DNA of 64,000 nucleotides. Origin: Cervus elaphus (lineage: Eukaryota; Chordata; Mammalia; Artiodactyla; Cervidae). The DNA lies in assembly GCF_910594005.1 (NCBI RefSeq), contig NC_057823.1, positions 65,346,015 through 65,410,014 on the forward strand, given 5' to 3'. Position numbers and translations under genes: made by a program. The notes under the pieces were generated by a model that did not search any database, had not been told where the DNA came from, and saw only the letters and a list, made by a program, of their open reading frames with translations. Below are positions 11,000 to 22,250 of this stretch, piece after piece. Numbering within the stretch: the stretch's first letter is position 1; each line of letters opens with the position of its first letter.

Positions 11000-11345
11000 G
11001 CTTCCCTGGAGGCTCAGTGATAAAGAATCCACCTGCCAGTGCAGGAAACATGGAAACTTCTCATTGCAGAGACTTCTCTTATTGCAGAGCACGGGCTCTA
11101 GGGCGTGTGGGTTTCAAGAGCTGGGGCACAAGGGTTCAGCAGTTGCGGCTGATTGGCTCTAGAGACCACGTGCTGCAACTATTGAAGCCTGCCCGCCGGA
11201 GAGTCCATGCTCTGTAACAAGAGAAGTCACTGCAATAAGGAGCCTGTGCACCACAACTAGACCATAGTCCCCATTCTCCAAAACTAGAGAAAAGCCTACA
11301 TAGCAACAAAGACTCAGCACAGTCAAAAACAAATAAAATTATTGG
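11000..11345 (+). repeat. tRNA-type SINE (CHR/ART2-like)
   Basis: Head GCTTCCCTGGAGGCTCAGTG, AAAGAATCCACCTGCC, then GGGCTCTAGGGCGTGTGG, CACAACTAGACCATAGTCCC and the CAGCACAGTCAAAAACAAAT tail. It contains an internal duplication (TTGCAGAGACTTCTC and TTGCAGAGCACGGG). Confidence 0.75.
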
Positions 11346-11479
11346 GGAAAAAAAAAAGTACTAATCCAGAGTTTGCTACATGCCAAGCACTATGCTTAGA
11401 GCTTTAAGTGATTCATTTTGATGATTCTTGAACCCTTTGTTTACACTGTTCATTAGAATATTTTGGTTGTTTTTAAGAT

Positions 11480-12790
11480 TTTTAATGACACTTTAAGGTA
11501 ATTGTTAATTCACAAGCATTTTAAAAAATACTATGAAGGGATCCTATGTATTTTTTACGTAGTTCTCCCCAAAGGTACCATCTTGCACAAATGTAGCACC
11601 GTCTCTCAAGATACTCATGTTGATATAATCAAGATACAAAATATTTCCATCATCATAAAATCACTCATGTTATACTTTTATAGACACACCACGTCTCTCC
11701 CACACCTACTCCTCCTAAACCAGTATCAATCAGTAATCTCTAAAATTTTGTCCTTTCAAGATTATTAATGTATAAATAGAAACACCTAGTTGGTGACCTT
11801 TTGAAATTGACTTTTTTCACTCAGAATAAATCTCTGTTGATTTACCTAGGTTGTTGTATGCTTTGCTGGTTTATTTTTATTGCTGAGCAGTAGTCCTTGG
11901 TACATATATACCAGAGTATGTTTAACTATTTCCCCACTGAATTTGGATTGTTTCCAGCTTGGAGTTATTACGAATAAAGCTGTTATAAACATTTGTGTAT
12001 AGGTTTTTATATGAACTTACATTTACTTCTCTGGGATAATGTTTCAGAGTATAATTTCTGGATCACATGGCAGCTTGATTAGCTGGAAAAAAAAAAACAA
12101 ATACTGCCAATCTCTTTCCCTGAGTAGCTGTACTATTTTATATTCCTATCAACAATGTATGAGTGATCCAGTTTCTTCACCTTCTTGTCACCATTTGGTG
12201 TTGTTCTTATTCTTTTTTTTAATCTTAGCCATTCTGCTTATGACAATATATTGGTTTTATTACGCACTTTCCTAATAGCTAATGATGTTAAATATCTTTT
12301 CATGGACTTATTTGCAATCTGTATACTCTCTTCAAAGAAAAGTCTTTCATATATTTTTCCTGTTTTCTAATTGAATTGTTTGCTTTTATACTCGCGCTTC
12401 AAGAGCTCTTTATATATTCTACAGACTAGTGACTTGTTGGATGTATGATTTGCAAGTATTTTCTCCCCATTTGTTGTTTCTTTTTATCCTGTTACTAGGG
12501 TCTCTCAAAGAGCAAGTTTTCATTTTAATGAAGTCCCATGTGTCACTTTTTCATTTTATGGGTTGCATTGTTGATGTTAAGTCTGAGAAGTTGTTTAGGG
12601 AGTCCTAGATGACAAAAATTTTCTCTCTTTTTAAAGTAAAGCTTTATAGTTTTTCATATCACAATTATATTCATGGTCCATCTTGAGTTAATATTTGTGT
12701 AAGGTGAGACACTTAGGGCAATCTGTTTTGGGGTTTTGTTGTTTTGCCTATGGAATGTCTCATTGCTCCATTATAAATTGTTAATGAAAC
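11480..12790 (-). mobile_element. Diverged L1 3' portion, minus strand
   Basis: Minus-strand L1 of an old (L1M-like) type. Recognisable phrases are CTGAGCAGTAGTCCTTGGTA, TGGATTGTTTCCAGCTTGGA, CATATTTTTCCTGTTTTCTA, AGAGCTCTTTATATATTCTA, GACTTGTTGGATGTATGATT and TTTTTATCCTGTTACTAGGG. No open frame survives. Ends are approximate. Confidence 0.75.
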
Positions 12791-13369
12791 TATGGAGCTG
12801 GTCTGCTTTCTTCTTCCCACTTCTTAGAGTCTGTTTGTTTTATGTATTTTATGTCCAGGAATTTTTAATTTTACTTAGTGGGAGGAATAGAGAAACTTAC
12901 TTTTATCTTTCTGAAAGCACAAGTATTTATGAACATTTAGTTAGGCAGAACACTACAGTGTGAAAGAACGGGATGACTATGTGTAGAACATTCTTTCAAA
13001 TGCAATGGAACAGTCAAGAGACGTCTCCACCAGGGTGGAATTTTAGGGTCATACAAAGGTGGTAAATTTGAGAATACATAGATTTATCAGCATGCTCAAA
13101 AATGAAGGAAAATGTTACTAAATTGCTTTAAGACAGCTCTTTGAAATTCATGTTTAAATAACTATATAATTTTTTAGTCCTTTAGTTACACTTTCAAATT
13201 TTCTCAATTTCTGCTAAGTTTATAGTATCAAAATGTGCCTTTGATCAAAATTACATTCTTCAATTTCATTTTTTCAAAAGCACCATACTGAAAAGAAGTG
13301 TCAAGATTTCCAAAGTACTTTAGACAACTGTAAAACAGCCTTGGACACCCATTTAACAACTGGAAAGTG
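12791..13369. other. No gene seen
   Basis: AT-rich; the left part may still be decayed L1. A 75-aa frame at 12736-12963 is AT-driven and lies over the L1 border. No other signal. Confidence 0.45.
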
Positions 13370-13500
13370 ATTTCAAGATTTAAGTACTAGTGGCATCACC
13401 TTGGAAAAATAATTTACTTCTCAAGATTATTTCCTTTATCTAAAAATAGGCCTGATACCACCTACCTCTCAGGTGTCTTGAGATTAAATATATATATATT
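13370..13500 (+). repeat. MIR SINE-like fragment
   Basis: Weak MIR pattern: TGGCATCACCTTGGAAAAAT, TTTACTTCTCAAGATTATTT, CACCTACCTCTCAGGTGTCT. Ends in an AT-repeat. Confidence 0.45.
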
Positions 13501-13504
13501 TAAT

Positions 13505-13655
13505 CCAAAATAGGAACCTGCTCAATACTCTGTAGAAACCTAAATGGGAAAAGAATTTGAAAAAGAATAGATACCCATTGTGTATCTATTGTATATACAC
13601 TGAAATATATTCAGTGTATAACTGAACCATTTTGCTATACACCTGAAACTAACAC
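13505..13655 (+). mobile_element. L1 3' tail fragment
   Basis: L1 3' UTR phrases: CTGCTCAATACTCTGTAGAA, ATGGGAAAAGAATTTGAAAA, TGAACCATTTTGCTATACAC and CTGAAACTAACACATTG. 5' truncated and missing a clean A-tail. Confidence 0.7.
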
Positions 13656-14727
13656 ATTGTCTAGCAGTGGCTGGCCAAGTCCAGAAATAATTCTGCCTTC
13701 CATCAGCAGCTCCAAATGGGGAGGTGAGGGGAGTGAGAGGAGGTGATAGGTACTGAATATTTAAAAATTAATATATTTTGTTTCATTTTTGTGAATAATA
13801 TAAAAATCCTAAAGGGCTAACACATTATTTCTTAAATAGTTATTGACATCTTGGTGTACAGTTTACATGCAATTAAATGGGGGTTTGAATCACTGATCAA
13901 GAAGGTAGTTTTCTTCCTTGACATTGATGCAAGGTAACAATGGAAAGTAGGAAAAGAGCTTTCAAAGAGTACTACCAGAAGAATATCTGCTGAACTTGAC
14001 AGTGTGACTCAATTCATCCCTAAAACCACCTGGGACTGATATGTGCATTTCTAGCCAATGGTGCTCACTAAAACTTTTCATATTTTTACAAATACTTATT
14101 TAGTGCCTACTATGTGACAAGTACTATTCTGACTCTTTAGATACAACAATATACTTTTAAAGGATAATTTTTAAAAAGCTGTAAAATCAGGACTTTCACA
14201 CAGATATAAAACAACCAAATATTAATGATTTTATTTATTACTAATGAAGAACCAGGGAGATATTAAACCAGGAAGTTCAAAGAACAGGCACATTTAATAA
14301 TTTTGAATATTTAAATGAGTTTGTAAATAAATGCAAAATTGGCTTCTTCCACAGTAAAGGAGGCAAGTCAGAACAAAAATTCTGACCTTCATGGCTTTAT
14401 ATCCTTGTGGAAATAAACAAACGGTATATGGTACATTTGATTGTGTGGGAAGTACAAGGGGCGTGGGGTTCAGTTATTGACTCACTGGTTTGAGAAGATT
14501 TTGAAAAGGGAATATGTTGATATCTGAACCCAAGTAACTTATGTAAAATTTAGGAAATTAGACTGCAATTCTAATAAACTTCAGGTTCCTTCTATCTCTA
14601 ATTTTTATGTCTCTAATTTTATACTGGTGTTGAGAAGTCTGTCTTGTATATTTTACCACATGATTCAAGACTCCCTCACCTATAGGCTTAAGAACTATTA
14701 TTACTGAACCTAAGTGAGAAGAGAAGT
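13656..14727. other. No gene seen
   Basis: AT-rich. Near 14090-14150 an MIR/L2-like phrase (TTTAGTGCCTACTATGTGAC) is visible. No coding signal. Confidence 0.45.
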
Positions 14728-15037
14728 ACTTCCCTGATAGCTCAGTTAGTAAAGAATTTTCCTGCAGTACAGGAGGCCCCAGTTCAATTCCTGGGTCAGG
14801 AAGATCCGCTGGAGAAGAGATAGGGTACCCACTCCAGTATACTTGGCCTTCCCTTGTGGCTCGGCTGGTAAAGAATCTGCCTGCAATACAGGAGACCTGG
14901 GTTCCATCCCTGGGTTGGGAGGGTCCCCTGGAGAAGGGAAAGGGTACCCACTCTAGTTTTCTGGCCTAGAGAATTCCTTGGACTCTAGTCCATGGGGTCA
15001 CAAAGAGTTGGACAAAACTTGAGCGACTTTCACTTCA
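14728..15037 (+). repeat. Bov-tA2-type SINE with two tRNA-like heads
   Basis: Two tandem tRNA-like heads: ACTTCCCTGATAGCTCAGTT with CAGTTCAATTCCTGG, then CTTCCCTTGTGGCTCGGCTG with GGGTTCCATCCCTGG. A BovB-like 3' body follows (CTCTAGTCCATGGGGTCACA, GAGCGACTTTCACTT). Both A/B-box regions are still readable. Relatively intact copy. Confidence 0.85.
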
Positions 15038-15689
15038 GTAGTAAATGCTCACAATGCATGATTCAGCACTAGAAGAAATCTCAGAGCTGGAATTCAAGCC
15101 AGGACAGACTTTACTCACAAAATCCATATATCATACTAGACTTCTGTGCCTGCTTATTGTTCATTTGACTTCTCTGCTCATTCATTTGTTCCTGATGTCA
15201 TGCATTCACTCACACACACACATGCCTTCACTCAATGCAGATGAAAATTCAAGAGTTAATGACATCGTTTGTAGAAGTCATCCTACCATTGGGTTGCTCA
15301 TAGATTGGAGGGGATGACTACACAGACACACATGCAGGGTCACGTGGATGGCTCACAAGGATATTTGGCACACTATATAGATAGCAAGCATCAGAGAATG
15401 TTCATGGCAGGAGGCAGATAGTAATCGGGTTTTTAAAGGAAAAGTGTACTTTGAAAAGATAGATAATATGGGAACATTCAATTCAGGTAGGAAGAAATGC
15501 ACAATGTTTCAAATCTAAAATGATCCTTCATGACAGTGGGGATCTATTCTTTTGCCTACACAGTCATTTTTATTCTGGTACAGAGCCCCAGTTTTCCTTT
15601 GGGGAGCTACCCCCTCACTCACCCTCAGGTGATACTATGCTCAGGATATTAGGAATGGCATCTGGTTTTGGTGTGGCTCATCAAAATTG
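15038..15689. other. No gene seen
   Basis: Plus-strand frames of 90 aa (15045-15317) and 66 aa (15520-15720) show no recognisable domain. A short CACACACACA tract is at about 15210-15221. Confidence 0.45.
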
Positions 15690-15951
15690 GACATCCTCCC
15701 TGGACGGAAGGGATAGTTAGGGAGTTTGGGATCAACATGTACACACTGTTGTATTTAAAATGGATAACCAGTAAGAACCTACTGTATAGCACAGGGAACT
15801 CTGCTCAATGTTATATGGTAACCTGGATGGGAGGGGAGTTTGGGGGAGAATAGATATATGTATGGCTGAGTCCCTTTGCTTTTCACCTGAAATGATGTTA
15901 ATCGGCTATACTCCAATATAAAATAAAAGTTAAAAAATAAAAATAAAACTC
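15690..15951 (+). mobile_element. L1 3' UTR and tail
   Basis: Ruminant L1 3' UTR: ATGGATAACCAGTAAGAACC, GTATAGCACAGGGAACTCTG, TGGATGGGAGGGGAGTTTGG, CCTTTGCTTTTCACCTGAAA, GGCTATACTCCAATATAAAA, ending in an A-rich tail. 5' truncated. Confidence 0.85.
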
Positions 15952-16439
15952 GACTTACTCCCTATTAGCTACTTGACTCAGTTCAAAAAGGAGGTAAATT
16001 CTGAACTATTAGCAAAGAACAGCACCCTTTTCTGCAGAGATTGCCAGGTTTTTTTAGGGAATAAACCGGAGATGCCAAGAACAGAAATCCCAGTGAGAAC
16101 TGGCCTGAGGAGAAAACCAACATGGAAAAAATTGGAGCAATCTCTGGTGATTTGAACACCTGGATCCAGCCAAGTCTAAAACCAACCAGAATTACACCCT
16201 GAACTTCCCGATCGCTTTGCTTGAGCCAAGAAATTCTTTCTGCTCCAGCCAATGTTGCTTAGGTTTACTGTTACTTTAAACTATTATTCAAAAATACATG
16301 CTAATAAGACAATAAAAAAAAAAAAACACTTAATCCTGGCACAAAGAGTATACTATGTAGAAAAGTGTGAAATAAAATTGAAAAGTAATTTGGGACAGGA
16401 AAGGCTCAATAAAATATTAAGTGATAGAATTTTATATTA
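15952..16439. other. No gene seen
   Basis: No named repeat. Poly-A at about 16314-16326 lies inside a 62-aa low-complexity frame. Overlapping plus and minus frames (60 and 89 aa) have no family signature. Confidence 0.45.
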
Positions 16440-16560
16440 GAGCAGGTATTCTCAAATTTGTTACATCAGAATCACCTGTATTTGTTAAAATACACACTGC
16501 TGAGTTTCATGTTCAGAGTTTGACACCAAGCCCAATGGCAGCCAACCAAAGGTCTGGACA
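16440..16560 (+). repeat. MER5A-like hAT-Charlie fragment
   Basis: Begins AGCAGGTATTCTCAAATTTG, then CATCAGAATCACCTGTATTT, GTTAAAATACACACTGCTGA and TTCAGAGTTTGA, the MER5A order. The 5' terminus is recognisable, the 3' one is not. Non-autonomous and ancient. Confidence 0.7.
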
Positions 16561-18299
16561 GCAATCTATGGCTCAAAAAGATACGCAAAAACAATAGGAT
16601 TCCTCCCTCAATTGATCTCATTTAAACATGTAATGAGAAGACATTTGGCCATGGAAGTTGGACTTGGCAGATCTAGATACAGGGAGAAGCCAGGGTAATC
16701 CTAATGGGCCACAAACAAGCTCAAGAGTTGAAACAGATTTCAGCCCTTCCTGGGCCAAGAAAACCAAATACTGTCAGTACTTTCCATCTCAACTCCACTT
16801 TGTCCACTGTGAAGCTTTATTCTCAAGTAGGCTTCCTACCAAATGAAGACAAAGATAGTCACCAGCAGAGCCAGGCTCACATCATCACAGATCAGCAACC
16901 ATTGGACAAAGCTGGTTTTTCTTTCTGAATATTTCAAACTGAAGTCCCAGTAGCTTATTTTATTGGTCTGATTCAGGCCACATGCCCAGACTTATCACTA
17001 AGACCAGGATTGAACACGGTCACTGGCCAGGACTCCCATCCACTCAATTCCTGGAACTTGGAAGGGAAGTCAGTCTGCATATGAGCAAGGGTGTCTTAAA
17101 AGTAGGGAGAAGAATGTATTATTTATCAAGGAAAGAGGTTCTGAGAAGGCAGAAACTACCATGTCCAGTTTAACACACAGCACAAATTGCCTGCCCAACT
17201 TTTGTCCTTCTCAAGGAAGCCATCCTCAGGCCATGATGGCTGGAGGCTCCTTACGCTGTTAGGTTTTATATCACTTGAGCAAAATAACATCAAGAGGCTG
17301 CATCTGGAAAATTCAATATGTTAAGGACTATTAACCAACATATATAATAGTCTTAACTAGAGTAGAGGTAGAGAAGGAAGACAGGCAAGATAGGAAAAGA
17401 GGGTTGGGAGAAGTCCTGCTTTGGGTTATGCTGGGTTATAAAGACATTTTCTGACCTTCTTCACTTTGCAAGGCTTATAAAGCAAGTGAGAATGTACTAT
17501 GTCTGTGAGAACTTTTCCTTCTAATAATACCTTGCTCTCACAGAGCACCACATTTTTTCAAGATCTCAGAGGGTGTGACAAACCTAGTGTTCCTGTGATA
17601 TTTGACTTATTCCTTTCAGGGGAGAGAGACTGAGGCAAAAGATCTAGGCAAGCGGGAATCATGGTACAATCTCACCTAGGCTGGGATTTGGAGTGATTAG
17701 CATTCTAAGGCATTAATGCCGGTTTTCTCTATTTCCTTCTCATTTCCAAGAAATGGCTAATATTAGGGGGAAAATGAAGCTAAGCTTGTGTTTTCATCAT
17801 ATTAAATTTTACTTCTTTCATACATATTTTGATAATAACTATCATAATATCCATAAAAATCAATAAAAAAATAAAGAAGCTGAAGGTGCTACTTGCCTTG
17901 GATTCAGGGGACAGCACAGACAAGACAGTCTAAATCCATTGCTATTTTGATGCCAGTCTATAGGGTGCAAGTGGATCACTCAAAGATACAAGAGTGACTA
18001 AGACTGTTTTGTTTTTGATGTTGATAGAGTGTGTCAATCTACTGGTTAAAAAAAAAAAAGAGTTACTGAACCTGATAAAAGAGCTTAGTAAAGTTAGAAC
18101 ACTCACATGTGCTGCGTTCCTCCAGTTAATGATGTCTGTAGTGCCAAAAAGAACTAGTGGCCATGAGAAATCCAGAGCAAAAAATTATTTTGTAGGTATT
18201 AGAGAAATATTAGATTTCTTTCTTCCATGAAAATTATTTGTACCTAGACAACTTCTATTTATCCTCAAAGACCTCAAACATCTTGCCTTTACTCTTTAA
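16561..18299. other. No gene seen
   Basis: About 1.7 kb of non-repetitive-looking DNA. Two overlapping plus frames (16658-16846, 16704-16928) and one at 16982-17173 are short, lack domains and have no clear splice context. I see no CpG-rich promoter. Confidence 0.45.
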
Positions 18300-18389
18300 A
18301 AAAAAATTTTTTTTTTAACTGGAGTATATTTGCTTTCCAATATTATGTTAGTTTCTTCTATACAACAAGGTAAATCAGAAATGTGTGTG

Positions 18390-18702
18390 TGTGAAAGTGA
18401 AAGTCACTCAGCTGTGTCAGACTCTTTGCGACCCTGTGATTGTACAGTCCATGGAATTCTCCAGGCCAGAATACTGGAGTGGGTAGCCTTTCCCTTCTCC
18501 AGGGGATGTTCCCAACCCAGGGATCTAACCTAGGTCTCCTGCATTGCAGGCATAGTCTTTACCAGCTGAGCCACAAGGGAAGCCCAAGTATACTGGAGTG
18601 GGTACCCTATCTCTTCTCCAGCGGATCTTCCTGACCCAGCAATTGAGCCAGGGTCTCCCGCATTGCAGGCAGATTATCTACCTACTGAGCTATCAGGGAA
18701 GC
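18390..18702 (-). repeat. Bov-tA2-type SINE, minus strand
   Basis: Reversed SINE with two tRNA-like heads: AAAGTCACTCAGCTGTGTCA, TCCATGGAATTCTCCAGGCC, GCTGAGCCACAAGGGAAGC, a second TTCTCCAGCGGATCTTCC block and the end CTGAGCTATCAGGGAAGC. It interrupts the minus-strand L1 3' UTR. Confidence 0.85.
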
Positions 18703-20033
18703 ATGCACACATGCTCGTGTATGTGTCTGGGTGTGTAATTACCCCTCCCTCTTGGACCTCCCTCACACCTACCCCCATCACACCCTGATAGGTCACTACA
18801 GAGCACCAGGTCTGAGCTCCCTGTGCTATACAGCAGCTTCCCACTAGCCATCTACTGTATATACGGTAGTGTATACATGTCAATCCCAACATCCCAATTT
18901 GTCCCATCCCTTTCCCCCCCACCACGTCCACACATTTATGTCTGTATCTCTACTCCTGCCCTGAAAATACGTCCATCAGTACCATTTTTCTATATTCTGC
19001 ATATATGTGTTAACATACAATTTTTGATTTCCTCTGACTTACTTCACTCTCTATAACAGTCTATAGGTCAATCCACATCTCTGCAAATGACCCAATTTCA
19101 TTGCTTTTCAGTACAGTTAGTTGCTCAGTCGTGTCTGACTCTTTGTGACCCCATGGACTGCAGCACACATCAGGCTTCCCTGTCCTTCACCAATTCCCAG
19201 AGCTTGCTGAAACTCATGTCCATTGAGTCGGTGATGCCATTCATCCATCTCATCCTCTGTCATCCCCTTTTCCTCCTGCCTTAAATCTTTCCCAGCATCA
19301 GGGTCTTTTCAAACGAGTCAGCTCTTTGCATCAGGTGGCCAAAGTATTGGAGTTTCAGCTTCAACATCAGTCCTTCCAATGAACACCCAGGACTGATCTC
19401 CTTTAGGATGGACTGTTTGGATCTCCTTGCAGTCCAAGGGACTCTCAAGAGTCCTTTCCAACACCACAGCTCAAAAACCAATTCAGAGAACAAGATGTTG
19501 GAGGAGTAGGTGGACATGGAGCACATCTCTCTTCATGAATACATCAGGAATACACCTTCAGACACAGAGGTGCATTCAGAACACCAGCTGAGAGCAGACA
19601 GGAGTACCTGATTAGTGGAAAAGAATGTATAGAACCACACAAAGCTCAAGATCAAGCCCTGAGCCTTTGGAGTGGGAGCACTGACTTCAAAACCCTAGAC
19701 TACCAGAGAAGTAACCCTAGGGAATATCAAATAGTGAGAACTCACAAAAAGGAAACCACTTGAATACAACTACCAGTAGCACCCTGTGCAGGATGCCTCA
19801 TCTAAACAACAAGCAAAACAAAATACAAACCCAGTCATCAGCAGACAGGATTACCACCTCACTCAGCCTTGCCCACCAGAGGAAAAACAAACAAACCTCA
19901 GCACAAATTTCTCCATTACACAAACCACTGGGCCAAACTTAGGATGGCAGAAACCAAAAGGAAGAAAGAATTCAACCCTGAAGCCTGGGAAAAGGAGACC
20001 TCCAACACAGTAAGTTAAAAAAAAATAATAATA

Positions 20034-21064
20034 ATGAAAAGGAAGAGAAATACTATACAAATGAGGGAACAAACTAGAAACACAGAAGTCCAAATAAATG
20101 AAGAGGAAATAGGCAAAATACCTGGAAAAGAATTCAGAATAATGATAGTAAAGATGATCAAAAACCTTGAAAACAGAAAGGGGAAAATTCAAGAATCGAT
20201 TAACAAAGACCTAGAACAATTAAAGCATAAACATACAGAGACAACGCAAAATACCTGAAAAATAATTCAGAATAATGATAGTAATGATGATGAAAAACCT
20301 TGAAAACAGAAAGGGGAAAATTCAAGAATTGATTAACAAAGACCTAGAACAATTAAAGAATAAACATACAGAGACAAACAATGCATTTACTGAAATTACT
20401 GAAATTAAAAATACTCTAGAAGGAATCAATAGCAGCATATCTGAAGCAGAAGAATGAATCAGTGAGCTGGAAGACAAAAATGGTGGAAATCACTTCTGAA
20501 GAGCAGAATAAAGTAAAAAGAATGAAAAGAACTGAGGATAGTCTCAGAGACCTCTGGGACAATATCAAATGCACCAATATTCAAATTATAGGAGTCCCAG
20601 AAGAAGAGAAAAAGAAAGGGTATGAGAAAATTTTTGAAGAGGTTAAACTTGAAAATTTCCCCAACGTGGAAAAGGAAAGAGTCAATCAAGTTCAAGATGC
20701 ACAGAGTCCCATACAGGATAACCCAAAGAGAAACAGACCAAGACACATACTAATCAAACTAACAAAGACTGAACACAAAGAAAGAATATTTAAAGCAGCA
20801 AGGGAAAAGCAGCAAGTAACATACAAGGGAAACCCCATACGTTTAACAGCTGATCTTTCAGCAGAAACTCTGCAGGCCAGAAGGGGATGGCAGGATACAT
20901 TTAAAGTACTGAAAGGGGAAAATCTACAACCAAGATTACTGTACCTGGCAAGGATCTCATTCAAAATTGATGGAGAAATAAAAAGCTTTTCAGACAAGCA
21001 AAAGTTAAGAGAATTCAGTGCCACCAAACCAGCTTTACAACAAATGTTAAAGGGACATAGATAG
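20034..21064 (+). pseudogene. L1 ORF1 pseudogene with internal duplication
   Basis: Decayed ORF1 (RNA-binding chaperone of the L1 particle). The N-terminus (MKRKRNTIQM...) opens at 20034. The coiled-coil region is disrupted by a 133-bp tandem duplication that shifts frame. From 20462 a 200-residue frame covers the rest of the coiled coil, the RRM-like core (IIGVPEEE..., HILIKLTKTEHKERIFKAA) and the C-terminal domain (ADLSAETLQARRGW..., ARISFKIDGEIKSF). Compared with the intact 308-aa protein at 35935, the C-terminal two-thirds is well preserved and the front half broken. Confidence 0.9.
20113..20378 (+). repeat. 133-bp tandem duplication in ORF1 coiled coil
   Basis: Unit 1 is 20113-20245 and unit 2 starts at 20246. 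Both begin GCAAAATACCTG and contain TTCAGAATAATGATAGTAA, ACCTTGAAAACAGAAAGG and AAAGACCTAGAACAATTAAA. I count about seven differences by eye (roughly 95% identity). 133 is not divisible by three, so the duplication is frame-breaking. Confidence 0.9.
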
Positions 21065-21464
21065 TCAAGAGATACAAGAGAAGAAAATGATCTAAAAAAT
21101 CAACCCTAGACAATTAAGAAAATGGCAATAGGAACATATATATCAATAATTACTTTAAATGTAAATGGATTAAATGCTCCAACCAAAAGACACAGACTGG
21201 CTGAATGGATACAAAAATAAGACCCATATATATGCTGTCTACAACAAATCCACTTCAGATCTCAAGACACATAGAGACTGAAAGTGAGAGGATGGAAAAA
21301 TATTTTACACGCAAATGGGAAGCAAAAGAAAGCTGGAGTAGCAATCCTTGTATCAGACAAAATAGACCTTAAAATAAAGAACATTGCATGAGATAAGGAA
21401 GGACACTACATAATAATCAAGGGATCAATCCAAGAGGAAGACATGACAATTGAAAATACCTAGG

Positions 21465-22250
21465 TCAAATATGCAGATGACACCACCCTTATGGCAGAAA
21501 GTGAAGAAGAACTAAATAGCCTCTTGATGAAAGTGAAAGAGGAGAATGAAAAAGTTGGCTTAAAGCTCAACATTCAGGAAACTAAGATAATGGTATCCAG
21601 TCCCATCACTTCATGGCAAATAGATAGGAAAACAGTGGCAACAGTGGCTGACTTTATTTTGGGGGGCTCCAAAATCACTGCAGATGGTGATTGCAGCCAT
21701 GAAATTAAAAGACGCTTACTCCTTGGAATAAAAGTTATGACCAACCCAGACAGTGTATTAAAAGGCAGAGACATTACTTTGTCAACAAAGGTCCATCTAG
21801 TCAAGGCCATGGTTTTACCAGTAGTCATGTATGGATGTGAGAGTTGGACTATAAAGAAAGCTGGACACAGGAGAACTGATGCTTTTGAACTGTGGTATTG
21901 GATAAGACTCTTGAAAGTTCCTTGGATTGCAAGGACATCCAACCAGTTCATCCTAAAGGAGATCAGTCCTGGGGTTTTCCTCAGAATGACTGATATTGAA
22001 GCTGAGACTCTGATCCTTTGGCCACCTGATGTGATGAGCTGACTCATCTGAAAAGACCCTGATGCTGGGAAAGATTGAGGGCAGAAGGAGAAGGGGATGA
22101 CAGAGGATGAGATGGTTGGATGGCATCACCAACTCAATGGACATGAGTTTGGGTAAACTCCAGAAGTTTGTGATGGACAGGGAGGCCTGGCATGCTGCAG
22201 TTCATGGAGTTGCAAAGAGTCAGACACGACTGAGTGACTGAACTGAATTG
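21465..22250 (+). mobile_element. BovB fragment inserted in L1 ORF2
   Basis: Begins inside the RT box (AAATATGCAGATGACACCAC, coding KYADDTT) and runs to the BovB 3' end GAGTGACTGAACTGAATTG. The 183-aa frame at 21491-22042 shows typical BovB C-terminal sequence (ITADGDCSHEIKRRLLLG, MYGCESWTIKKA). L1 ORF2 resumes directly at GCACCCAACACAGGAG. 5' truncated, so not autonomous. Confidence 0.9.

Noticed and set aside
14728..15037. tRNA genes
   Set aside because: The tRNA-like A/B boxes belong to SINE heads; no cloverleaf-forming standalone tRNA was seen.
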